Shown here piece by piece: positions 13,801 through 19,097 of a stretch of 64,000 bases of DNA; within the stretch, counting starts at the first letter, position 1; each line of letters begins with the position of its first letter. The DNA is taken from contig NC_067195.1 in NCBI RefSeq assembly GCF_000699445.3, positions 57,144,465 through 57,208,464 of the forward strand, in the 5' to 3' direction. The notes beneath the pieces are model-generated. The model saw only the letters and a program-made list of their open reading frames with translations. It did not search any database and had not been told where the DNA came from. Position numbers and translations under genes: made by a program. The DNA is from Schistosoma haematobium (lineage: Eukaryota; Platyhelminthes; Trematoda; Strigeidida; Schistosomatidae).

Positions 13801-14901
13801 CACCAAACAATAAGAATGCTGGAAGTAATGCTGATATGGAAAGTTAGTCACAAAATGAATTTGTTGTTCTTGTATTATTGTTTCTTATTTATAGTGCCTC
13901 ATTATTATATTGATATAAAATAATTCTTACTGATTCTTTAGGTATGTTTTGTGTTACGTATTTGTTGTACCTCATTGGATCGGACATATTTTGTAACGCT
14001 CTTGGAGTCAGTACTCACAATAAGCTGTTGTTTTGTCTAAGAACTATCAGTGTCTTTGTCTTAAACATTCTCAATCTTGAATAGTTCGTCTCATTTTCGA
14101 TCCTGATAGTGTTAAAACCACATTATTTACTTAATTTTTCGGAGACATCTAAAATTACAGAGGGAAAATAAACTCTTCTAACCATTTGAAGTTGATACCA
14201 CTTACGGTTTTTTATGACAAGTTCGCTACACCGGTTATATGGGTACTTACTCTACTGTTATTTATTATATTAAAAGACGTTATTATGAGTTTGAATACTT
14301 CAATAGAAACTTAAATTCCGTCATAGTATGCGTGTAATCTACTTGTTCATACTAATTCGTGTTCTCTATTCCATTTTTCTTCCGTCTTCCCTCTCTCAAA
14401 GCCTGTGATTTAAGCCTAATGGATTTTTACTTCCATTTTGTTTAATTATAAATTATTTTACATTTGTGATGCGACGATACGCATAGATCTACTTCTGAGT
14501 TAGATATTTAGCATTCATATTATTTAAATAGATAGATTTAAACTAGCGAAAGCGGTTTGTTATTCTATCACATTCACAATGTATGAAAACTTCAATGAGT
14601 TTTGAATGATCACCGATACTTATAAATTTAAACCTGCCTAGTCTCTTCTCACTTTCATCCGACTGATCAACTCCTTACTCTTTTTTTACATAAAATAATT
14701 ATGACTCTATGAACTAATTACTAGATTGTTTCTTTTACTCATTTTCTAATAGTTACTCTACCTCCAGTGGTTTCCAGCATTCTTTCGCAATGCCGAATTC
14801 ATTTTGATCGTCTTTTATCTCATTCTGCATTTGCAATGGTAGACTTGGGTAAATTATTTTCCGGTCTCCGTACAACTTGCACTGGACCTGGATTCCGTTA
14901 A
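1600..14901 (+). CDS. POLA1: DNA polymerase alpha catalytic subunit, 3' 13 exons (5' exons outside window)
   Basis: Catalytic subunit of the nuclear DNA polymerase alpha-primase complex, a family B polymerase that extends RNA primers at origins and on Okazaki fragments. Exons: 1600-1820, 3052-3136, 4485-4879, 5224-5619, 6191-6464, 8654-8781, 9553-9945, 10441-10905, 11175-11406, 12735-12934, 13011-13160, 13476-13842, 14753-14901. All junctions are GT-AG and phases match, giving 1150 residues (numbered from Q at 1602). Palm motif A is DFNSLYPS (D467), motif [10 protein letters not shown] (583-591), motif C YGDTDS (633-638), and KKKYAA is at 685-690. The exonuclease-like DPDIIIGH segment lacks proofreading acidic residues, as in all alpha polymerases. 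Two zinc modules follow: C955/C959 with C980/C983, and C1019/C1024 with C1057/C1060. A Ser/Gly-rich insertion is present in exon 3. The N-terminal third or more lies left of the window. All catalytic motifs are intact, so the gene looks functional. Confidence 0.95.
1821..3051 (+). other. POLA1: POLA1 intron with unassigned AT-rich sequence
   Basis: A 1231-bp intron. Apart from the degenerate tandem repeat at 2271-2400 nothing is recognised. The open stretch at 2503-2829 has no recognisable motif and composition like the rest of the intron. Confidence 0.6.
2271..2400. repeat. Degenerate tandem repeat of about 20-22 bp
   Basis: About six imperfect units with the theme TGTCAtACTGgGAATAAA, for example at 2271, 2299, 2319, 2340, 2359 and 2381. 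Units differ by several substitutions and small indels, so it is an old minisatellite-like stretch in an intron. Confidence 0.55.
3052..3136 (+). CDS. POLA1: POLA1 exon b (short exon)
   Basis: An 85-bp exon, recognisable only by alignment. It encodes a beta strand of the exonuclease-like fold, [15 protein letters not shown], then FQTHYL, matching the IIAMAALVHHSFALD and FQSHFCVV stretches of the animal protein. The acceptor is a strong T-rich tract ending CTAG and the donor is TTTAG/GTAAGA. It ends in phase 1, which fits the two-base start of the next exon. Confidence 0.88.
3137..4484 (+). other. POLA1: POLA1 intron
   Basis: A 1348-bp AT-rich intron holding the antisense LINE fragment at about 3690-4130. 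The rest shows nothing recognised; the minus-strand open frame at 3008-3400 overlaps a real exon and has no motifs. Confidence 0.6.
3690..4130 (-). mobile_element. Decayed antisense LINE 3' fragment (probable RTE)
   Basis: On the minus strand a broken frame shows WLETVTWFK around 3940-3970 and, in another frame, [14 protein letters not shown] then a stop. These parallel the WLETLSDMAQNRSQWRSCC end of the RTE protein at the left edge of this window. Further upstream on that strand a stop-interrupted segment keeps a Trp/His/Lys-rich pattern like the preceding block. Several frameshifts and stops mark it as dead. The boundaries are estimates and the assignment rests on weak similarity. Confidence 0.4.
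4485..4879 (+). CDS. POLA1: POLA1 exon c, exonuclease-like domain with Ser/Gly-rich insertion
   Basis: Begins [14 protein letters not shown] and later carries [17 protein letters not shown] and [11 protein letters not shown], all conserved Pol alpha blocks. Between them, residues of about 115-165 form a Ser, Thr and Gly-rich stretch that is longer than in the human protein and likely a disordered loop. The donor GTTAGT at 4880 ends the exon in phase 0; reading past it meets an in-frame stop within 30 bases. Confidence 0.93.
5224..5619 (+). CDS. POLA1: POLA1 exon d, exonuclease-like domain
   Basis: Begins [15 protein letters not shown] and includes [17 protein letters not shown], the counterpart of the animal GRMICDVEISAKEL and SYHLSEL blocks, and ends [10 protein letters not shown]. 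The frame is open over 132 codons with phase 0 at both ends; acceptor TTTTAG at 5223, donor GTTAGT at 5620. The true exon starts upstream of the ATG at 5245. Confidence 0.94.
6191..6464 (+). CDS. POLA1: POLA1 exon e, N-terminal edge of palm
   Basis: Encodes [20 protein letters not shown], then [15 protein letters not shown] and [15 protein letters not shown], all diagnostic Pol alpha blocks preceding motif A. The donor is AAAAAAAG/GTAGTT at 6465. It leaves one base (G) that joins GA of the next exon to make the glycine of GFYDKY, which confirms both boundaries. Confidence 0.94.
7800..8045 (-). mobile_element. SM-alpha-like tRNA-derived SINE, minus strand, with tRNA promoter boxes
   Basis: Read on the minus strand it has an A-box-like TGGTCTAGTGGTTA (7969-7982), a B box GGTTCGAGCCC (7928-7938), a hammerhead-like core, then a tail ending TTTCAACCTGTGAAAC. 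Polymerase III boxes followed by a hammerhead is the arrangement known for schistosome SM-alpha elements. It is the longer member of a head-to-head pair, and its tail at 7800-7848 pairs with 8205-8252. The 5' limit near 8045 is an estimate. Confidence 0.78.
7841..7913 (-). ncRNA. Hammerhead ribozyme remnant, core mutated
   Basis: On the minus strand the same fold is recognisable: GGACGAAAC and GGCCGTC are kept. The invariant CTGATGA reads CTGAGGA (7891-7897), stem II has an extra base (GTTCC), and a short insertion follows the cleavage triplet. The U to G change in the core should abolish or strongly weaken cleavage. Confidence 0.7.
8091..8252 (+). mobile_element. SM-alpha-like SINE, plus strand, 5'-truncated
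   Basis: Starts at TTAAGTGCTCGCGCGCGAAG, just after where the A box would be, so the 5' promoter half is missing. It keeps the B box GGTTCGAGCCC (8124-8134), an intact hammerhead core and the same tail as its inverted partner. The two tails face outward, so a transcript through the intron could fold into a long imperfect hairpin. Confidence 0.78.
8150..8212 (+). ncRNA. Type I hammerhead ribozyme, intact core
   Basis: Conserved box CTGATGA at 8165-8171, stem II GTCC/GGAC (8172-8175 with 8183-8186), GAAA at 8187-8190, minimal stem III CGGCCG (8191-8196) and cleavage triplet GTC at 8196-8198. Stem I pairs CTG (8162-8164) with CAG (8199-8201) and CATGGA (8150-8155) with TCCATG across an internal loop. 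Every invariant core base is present, so self-cleavage after C8198 is expected. The short stem III is the known schistosome form. Confidence 0.85.
8654..8781 (+). CDS. POLA1: POLA1 exon f, palm motif A
   Basis: Carries [20 protein letters not shown], polymerase motif A, whose aspartate (D467 in the window numbering) binds the catalytic metals. The acceptor is CAAAAAG at 8653 after a T-rich tract and the donor is GAG/GTATGT at 8782. The exon is only 128 bp and carries one of the three catalytic motifs. Confidence 0.94.
8782..9552 (+). other. POLA1: POLA1 intron, nothing recognised
   Basis: 771 bp of AT-rich sequence between the motif A and motif B exons. No repeat, RNA or coding signal was seen. 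Confidence 0.6.
9553..9945 (+). CDS. POLA1: POLA1 exon g, fingers and motif B
   Basis: Starts with a poorly conserved linker, then [20 protein letters not shown] and the nucleotide-binding motif [14 protein letters not shown], followed by [21 protein letters not shown]583, N587, Y590 and G591 are the invariant family B residues. The donor GTAAGT at 9946 follows GAA; the next exon supplies the valine of EVIYGDTDS. Confidence 0.95.
10441..10905 (+). CDS. POLA1: POLA1 exon h, motif C and thumb start
   Basis: Begins [14 protein letters not shown], motif C with the catalytic D635 and D637, and continues with [21 protein letters not shown] and ISEFIITK. Between KKKYAA and TKQEMKG, about 20 residues rich in alanine exceed the human loop. 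The acceptor AATAAG at 10440 has a T-rich tract interrupted by A residues; the donor is AAG/GTAAGT at 10906. Confidence 0.95.
11175..11406 (+). CDS. POLA1: POLA1 exon i, thumb
   Basis: [20 protein letters not shown] is the thumb block matching [20 protein letters not shown] of animals, followed by [16 protein letters not shown]. The acceptor is GTTACAG at 11174. The donor GACG/GTATGT at 11407 leaves phase 1, completed by AT of the next exon to give aspartate. Confidence 0.93.
11407..12734 (+). other. POLA1: POLA1 intron, nothing recognised
   Basis: 1328 bp, strongly AT-rich, with stop codons dense in all frames. No element was recognised. The shorter introns (4880-5223, 5620-6190, 9946-10440, 10906-11174, 13161-13475) likewise show nothing. 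Confidence 0.6.
12735..12934 (+). CDS. POLA1: POLA1 exon j, thumb to C-terminal domain
   Basis: Encodes [20 protein letters not shown] and [20 protein letters not shown], the conserved end of the polymerase core. It terminates in an acidic VVDEDDEN run before donor GTGAGT at 12935. The acceptor is TTTTCTAG at 12734. Confidence 0.93.
13011..13160 (+). CDS. POLA1: POLA1 exon k, zinc module 1 first half
   Basis: Fifty codons with phase 0 at both ends. [13 protein letters not shown] supplies the first cysteine pair (C955, C959; spacing C-x3-C rather than the human C-x2-C) of the first C-terminal zinc module. The preceding intron is only 76 bp. The donor is TTT/GTGAGT at 13161. Confidence 0.88.
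13476..13842 (+). CDS. POLA1: POLA1 exon l, zinc modules 1 and 2
   Basis: CPTC at the exon start (C980, C983) completes zinc module 1. [10 protein letters not shown] and LCGVC (C1019, C1024, C1057, C1060) form module 2, which docks the B subunit in known Pol alpha structures. It then has [18 protein letters not shown] His/Gly/Ser-rich insertion lies between the two module 2 pairs. Reading on meets TAG at 13845, but donor GTTAGT at 13843 leaves phase 1, and the conserved C-terminus is in the next exon, so the TAG is intronic. Confidence 0.9.
13843..14752 (+). other. POLA1: POLA1 last intron, nothing recognised
   Basis: 910 bp AT-rich intron separating the zinc-module exon from the C-terminal exon. 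Its first codon in frame is a stop, so failure to splice would truncate the protein just after the zinc modules. Confidence 0.6.
14753..14901 (+). CDS. POLA1: POLA1 last exon
   Basis: Encodes [20 protein letters not shown], matching the animal C-terminal block QFLSRSGYSEVNLSKLF, and ends GPGFR then TAA at 14899-14901. The acceptor is TTCTAATAG at 14752. Its two-base start completes the A left by the previous exon to isoleucine. Confidence 0.9.
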
Positions 14902-15008
14902 CTTAAAAGATCGCTTCTCACTACAGTATTTGTATTATTTCTGTTTATTCGTAAATGTAAATATTTATTTTTTCTATACTAATAACTTTTATGTATCGAG
15001 TTTTATGG

Positions 15009-15014
15009 AATAAA
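15009..15014 (+). terminator. POLA1: Candidate POLA1 poly(A) signal AATAAA
   Basis: Canonical AATAAA 108 bases after the POLA1 stop codon in AT-rich 3' UTR; it is the first such hexamer downstream. The cleavage site would be expected roughly 15-30 bases later. Confidence 0.6.
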
Positions 15015-15534
15015 CGAATTCGCTTCTAATTTCTTAACGAGTAAATTCTAAATATTGTTGTTTAGTTACCGTGAGCGTTTACTTCTCGACCAGCATAAAT
15101 AGCATTAACAATGATTATGTATACACTAATTATGGGTATAAGATAGTTGAAAAAAGGCTGGAAAGCTAGACCATGTATTTATTTTAAATCATGCAGACAT
15201 CGTGCAGATTATTGGTTGTTCATGAGCGTTCCTTGTAGAAAAGAGAAGATGTCAATCTCACGTATTAAGAGTCGCACTAGCATTGTAAGCAACCATTATC
15301 ATCGCATACAATATTCGTCACCGGCTGACATCCGTTAACATGTAGAAAATTAGTTTCTAATAAAACGAGTGAGGTAAATCCTACAAAACTTCGATATTCA
15401 AAATCGAGCACAACCATAAGAAGTGAAACGCCAATTCCAATTTCTCCCTAAGCACGCAGTGAAAACAACACGAGAAAAACGAGGGCAAAACGAATATAGC
15501 AGATATCAAAGAATCGGACTTCATTCCGGAGGTT

Positions 15535-15551
15535 GCGGGTTCGAGTCCCGC
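15535..15551 (+). other. tRNA T-arm-like motif with B box (SINE or tRNA remnant)
   Basis: GCGGGTTCGAGTCCCGC is a perfect 5-bp T-stem with a 7-base T-loop, containing a canonical B box (15538-15548). CCGGGATGG follows. Upstream CGGACTTCATTCCGG can form a weak anticodon-like stem, but no D-arm or 5' acceptor strand is seen. It is therefore a remnant of a tRNA-derived repeat rather than a working tRNA gene. Confidence 0.5.
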
Positions 15552-15910
15552 CCGGGATGGGCGCTTTTGAAAGGCCCAATCTACTCAGTCATATGTGGTG
15601 AAAGTACACCTCGTGCCATCCACACACTGCCAGTTCGGACAGACGGTACCGACCCGACGCACGCTGTGTGTGCGTGTCTCCGACATCGTCCGCCACTCCA
15701 CTCGTGTTGATGATGCGACTGGGTGGAGCTGACCGAATTCCCGGTACGCAGTAGACACTCAGCTTGTTGTTTGACTGTCCGTGTGTCGTGGTGCATATGA
15801 CGGATGTCACAGCAGATCCACTTCGTGACACTTGAGCTGGCATCGATTTGTGCGAGTGGAGGATATGTTCGACCAACGCTATACATACCACAATCGGTCC
15901 TGTTCCCTGT

Positions 15911-15969
15911 CAGTTATCGATACCAGACTAGTGTGATTTGGTGGGGCTGCCGGACCACATCGATAACTG
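15911..15969. repeat. 11-bp perfect inverted repeat with 37-bp loop
   Basis: CAGTTATCGAT at 15911-15921 and its reverse complement ATCGATAACTG at 15959-15969, within the GC-richer spacer block. The intervening sequence is GC-rich. The function is unknown. Confidence 0.7.
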
Positions 15970-16465
15970 GGCGCCGACACAGCACGAGGTGTCCTTCAAG
16001 CCAACATCACGAATGTCTGCACACATGATGAGTGTGCGCTGACGCACACAACTGTCTGTCATCAGCACGTGTGAACCGACAGTGATTGTTCGTCATTGGT
16101 CGATGGCAGGTGGTTTGAGGGTCGGATTAGACTGATTATTGTAGCTGACATAGAAATCACAAGATCACAATCTCCACTTGATAATTTAATAGAGATCATT
16201 TGGAATTGCTGAAAAGAAGAGAGATTTGTCTCAGCAGACGGGTAGTTTGATGGAAGTGCTCAAGTGAATGTATATTACAAGATTGATTGTTCAGTGTAAG
16301 TAAGCACACACATAAATACTTATGCACTGGTGACAAGGCAACTTGTATTGTTGTGCAATCGGACGTATACTTCGACAGACATTGCGGTTGAGAAGAGTAG
16401 TGGAGGATGTATGGATTGGTGATAGTGTAGGCAGTGTGTAGACTGTTTGTTGTGTTGGCGTAGGT

Positions 16466-16578
16466 GTATGAGAAGTGGTGTTGATATTGATATTGGTAGT
16501 AGAATTGGTGGCATTATTATTGATAATAATAGTATTAGTAATAGTACTGCTAGTATTATTGGTAGTAGTGAAAATAGT
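16466..16578. repeat. Trinucleotide-rich simple sequence beside the array
   Basis: Runs of interrupted TAT/GGT/AGT/ATT triplets (for example GATATTGATATTGGTAGTAG) lead directly up to the first LTR. It is an impure microsatellite. The apparent minus-strand open frame here is just Thr/Asn/Ile repeats. Confidence 0.75.
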
Positions 16579-16963
16579 TGTTGTGGATGCGGAAGAATAG
16601 ACCAATAATTATCATGTTAAGTCCAATAGTGTCCTTGAAATTTAAATGCACATTTCCTATTGGTCGATATCTGTTCACTTGTTGAGTATTGTACAAAATG
16701 TTGTTTTCTATTTTTATGGTACGATGTGGTATGCTTGGTTAGTATATAAATAGAGTATGTTTGAAATATAATGATTCATATCTCCGAGGCTGTGGCTTGT
16801 GTTCTGGACTCAACTGACTGGGCTAGACAGGGGAGCGAGACCAATCGAGACTCTAGGCCGTCCGTTCGTGTTTACGTGTCACTGTAATCGATCGATATAA
16901 ACGCTGCGTATCAAAACCTGCAGTCTCACCCGTTACAACAATTGGCAACCTAAAGTCATAACA
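16579..16963 (+). repeat. LTR at left edge of the array
   Basis: 385 bp from TGTTGTGG to CATAACA. The start has G where other copies have A, so the terminal inverted repeat is 6 of 7. An alternative 3' end, GTTACAACA at about 16931-16939, is followed by a second ATTGGC, but only the CATAACA end mirrors TGTTATG fully and abuts the better PBS. The left flank is simple sequence; no target-site duplication can be tested because the right side is broken. Confidence 0.8.
16743..16753 (+). promoter_or_regulatory. LTR TATA box
   Basis: TATATAAATAG, 164 bases into the LTR, fits a polymerase II core promoter. The same motif is kept in every complete LTR of the array, for example 18867-18877 on the minus strand. 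Transcription would then start roughly 25-30 bases downstream, defining U3/R. Confidence 0.65.
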
Positions 16964-17123
16964 ATTGGCGACGGGGTGGAGAAAAATTTTGAACCTTGTA
17001 ATTGGACGAGATTCAGGCTAGTTGTTTCGACCAATCAGAGTCCAGATTTATCATCAGCGTCCTTCAGCAACATTTGTCATTATCCCTACAGTTAATTTTC
17101 ATTGCTGGTGCAGAAAAGAAAAA

Positions 17124-17486
17124 ATGACTACCTTTTCCGGTGAATTACAGCTTCTACTTGAGCAACAACAGCAGTGTTTCAAAAATAGCCAGTTAAATGT
17201 TTTAGAAAAGTTACGCACACTGTCGGTAAATCTTCCATGTTTCGGAGATGCAACAGAAGTTGGTAATTTCATTTCTCATCTGCAGACTGAGCTGGAAGAC
17301 AACTGCAGAACATATGAAGCTGCCTATAAAAGCCTCTGTGAATCCCGGACGACCAGTGATGTAAACGAGACAGTTATTCATGATCCGCCCAGTTGTCCAG
17401 AAATGTCAAATTCAGAAACATTCCCTGTCGTGGGTTTAAATCCCACTGTTGTTGAAATTAACCAACCATACCATATCGTGCCATGA
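17124..17486 (+). pseudogene. gag-like frame, truncated by rearrangement
   Basis: Starts at the common ATG (MTTFSG) and matches other copies for 109 residues, with S105 changed to L. It then runs into inverted LTR sequence and stops after 11 unrelated residues at 17484-17486. In-frame codons upstream begin with TTG; the ATG after the A-run is the credible start. Confidence 0.8.
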
Positions 17487-17621
17487 AAATAGAAAACAAC
17501 ATTTTGTACAATACTCAACAAGTGAACAGATATCGACCAATAGGAAATGTGCATTTAAAGTCCAAGGACACCATTGGACTTAACATGATAATTATTGGTC
17601 TATTCCTCCGCATCCACAACA

Positions 17622-17635
17622 CCTCCCCTTTTTTT
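17622..17635 (-). promoter_or_regulatory. Polypurine tract (reference copy)
   Basis: On the minus strand AAAAAAAGGGGAGG directly precedes the LTR start TGTTGTGG; this is the expected second-strand primer. The A-run and the G positions vary among copies (A6 to A9; GGAGAGG, GGGGAGG, GGGAGG, GGAGG). Confidence 0.8.
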
Positions 17636-17639
17636 GAAG

Positions 17640-17660
17640 ATCCGGAGTTGATATCCGGAT
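17640..17660 (-). repeat. Hairpin just 5' of the polypurine tract
   Basis: ATCCGGA, seven-base loop, TCCGGAT: a perfect 7-bp stem four bases from the polypurine tract. It is present unchanged in the copies read. It lies at the 3' end of the internal region, beyond the 272-codon stop. Confidence 0.75.
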
Positions 17661-17677
17661 TTTGAAATTTTCTGGGT

Positions 17678-18496
17678 TCATCCTCCCCCACGAAATAATG
17701 TTGGGTCCTCATATTCCCAAGTTAGAATTAATTTGACTTTATTTAACACATAATTGTCACATGGAACAGAGAAGTCACTAAAAGTGATTAAGTAGTGTGG
17801 ACCAACGTCGCTTGATATGAGGTCATCAACGTTCGATTCTTCTGGAACATTATCATAGAATTCCTTGAAAATCTCATTTGTGGATAGTTGATCACTGGGA
17901 TAATTAACATCCATCAAAATTGTATTAAACTTCTGATCATCATTTGGTGCATTTAACACATTTTCTGGTACAAGAGGATCTAGATAATAAGATTCATCAG
18001 AATCTCCTGTTGTTGACTGGTGAGGACCGTTTGGAGCAGCTAGACTCAGTATACTGCACGATTTGTTTCCTGTTTCCTTGTGAGAGGGTACTGTAATTAA
18101 TTTATGAGCATTTAATAAGTGATCTTCTTCCTGTGAGCTGGGTACATCACTGTCTGTACACGTTTCAGGAACAGTGGGATTTGAACCCACGACAGGGAAT
18201 GTTTCTGAATTTGACATTTCTGGACAACTGGGCGGATCATGAATAACTGTCTCGTTTACATCACTGGTCGTCCGGGATTCACAGAGGCTTTTATAGGCAG
18301 CTTCATATGTTCTGCAGTTGTCTTCCAGCTCAGTCTGCAGATGAGAAATGAAATTACCAACTTCTGTTGCATCTCCGAAACATGGAAGATTTACCGACAG
18401 TGTGCGTAACTTTTCTAAAACATTTAACTGGCTATTTTTGAAACACTGCTGTTGTTGCTCAAGTAGAAGCTGTAATTCACCGGAAAAGGTAGTCAT
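17678..18496 (-). CDS. Gag-like protein, reference copy, 272 aa
   Basis: Probable structural (Gag-like) protein of the element, inferred from its place as the only frame after the PBS. The start is ATG after an A-run (18496); upstream in-frame codons start only with TTG. Residues 8-20 are Leu/Gln-rich (LQLLLEQQQQCF), likely helical or coiled coil. Residues 75-130 are Ser/Thr/Pro/Asp-rich and probably disordered. The C-terminal part is acidic, then LNKVKLILTWEYEDPTLFRG. There is no CCHC zinc knuckle, no protease DSG/DTG and no polymerase motif. It stops after RGGG when the codon 269-271 G-run is five long. It is much shorter than a full Gag-Pol. Private silent change at codon 159 (CAC). No homologue can be named from sequence alone. 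Confidence 0.7.
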   Translation of the reverse strand: MTTFSGELQLLLEQQQQCFKNSQLNVLEKLRTLSVNLPCFGDATEVGNFISHLQTELEDNCRTYEAAYKSLCESRTTSDVNETVIHDPPSCPEMSNSETFPVVGSNPTVPETCTDSDVPSSQEEDHLLNAHKLITVPSHKETGNKSCSILSLAAPNGPHQSTTGDSDESYYLDPLVPENVLNAPNDDQKFNTILMDVNYPSDQLSTNEIFKEFYDNVPEESNVDDLISSDVGPHYLITFSDFSVPCDNYVLNKVKLILTWEYEDPTLFRGGG

Positions 18497-18638
18497 TTTT
18501 TCTTTTCTGCACCAGCAATGAAAATTAACTGTAGGGATAATGACAAATGTTGCTGAAGGACGCTGATGATAAATCTGGACTCTGATTGGTCGAAACAACT
18601 AGCCTGAATCTCGTCCAATTACAAGGTTCAAAATTTTT

Positions 18639-18654
18639 CTCCACCCCGTCGCCA
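18639..18654 (-). promoter_or_regulatory. Primer binding site (reference copy)
   Basis: TGGCGACGGGGTGGAG begins two bases after the LTR end. TGG is the complement of a tRNA CCA tail, so reverse transcription would be primed by a tRNA ending CACCCCGTCGCCA. The tRNA identity is not assigned. The site is conserved in all copies. Confidence 0.75.
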
Positions 18655-18656
18655 AT

Positions 18657-19041
18657 TGTTATGACTTTAGGTTGCCAATTGTTGTAACGGGTGAGACTGC
18701 AGGTTTTGATACGCAGCGTTTATATCGATCGATTACAGTGACACGTAAACACGAACGGACGGCCTAGAGTCTCGATTGGTCTCGCTCCCCTGTCTAGCCC
18801 AGTCAGTTGAGTCCAGAACACAAGCCACAGCCTCGGAGATATGAATCATTATATTTCAAACATACTCTATTTATATACTAACCAAGCATACCACATCGTA
18901 CCATAAAAATAGAAAACAACATTTTGTACAATACTCAACAAGTGAACAGATATCGACCAATAGGAAATGTGCATTTAAAGTTCAAGGACACCATTGGACT
19001 TAACATGATAATTATTGGTCTATTCCTCCGCATCCATAACA
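18657..19041 (-). repeat. Reference complete LTR (385 bp)
   Basis: On the minus strand it begins TGTTATGGATGCGG at 19041 and ends AAAGTCATAACA at 18657, with perfect TGTTATG/CATAACA termini. It contains TATATAAATAG (18877-18867) and the palindrome ATCGATCGAT near its 3' part. It is shared between the gag copy at 17678-18496 (as 5' LTR) and the copy at 19098-19916 (as 3' LTR). Confidence 0.88.
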
Positions 19042-19097
19042 CCTCTCCTTTTTTTGAAGATCCGGAGTTGATATCCGGATTTTGAAATTTTCTGGGT

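Larger units (their letters stand above)
15015..16578. other. Intergenic spacer between POLA1 and the repeat array
   Basis: No gene is recognised. 15,015-15,500 is AT-rich. About 15,500-16,130 is clearly richer in GC and holds a T-arm-like motif and an inverted repeat. 16,130-16,465 is unassigned and 16,466-16,578 is simple sequence. Short open frames here have no motif and overlap on both strands, as expected for GC-richer noncoding DNA. Confidence 0.55.
16579..17450 (+). mobile_element. Outermost truncated plus-strand copy
   Basis: LTR 16579-16963 followed by PBS, leader and the first 109 codons of the gag frame, then broken at 17450/17451. It carries several private changes in its LTR (TGTTGTGG start, GGAAGAATAG, GAAATTTAAA) and TTTAAAT instead of TTCAAAT in the T-arm-like motif, so it appears older than the rest. 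It is the only copy in this orientation left of the minus block. Confidence 0.85.

Noticed and set aside
13843..13847. TAG after exon l as the POLA1 stop
   Set aside because: A GTTAGT donor overlaps it and the conserved C-terminal block is found in phase at 14753-14901.
15508..15560. Functional tRNA gene
   Set aside because: Only the T-arm is convincing; no D-arm, A box or matching acceptor strand.
15423..16028. Overlapping open frames on both strands in the GC-richer spacer
   Set aside because: No motifs, frames overlap on both strands, and the composition alone explains the lack of stops.
16291..16605. Minus-strand frame rich in Thr, Asn and Ile next to the array
   Set aside because: It is translation of impure trinucleotide simple sequence running into the LTR.
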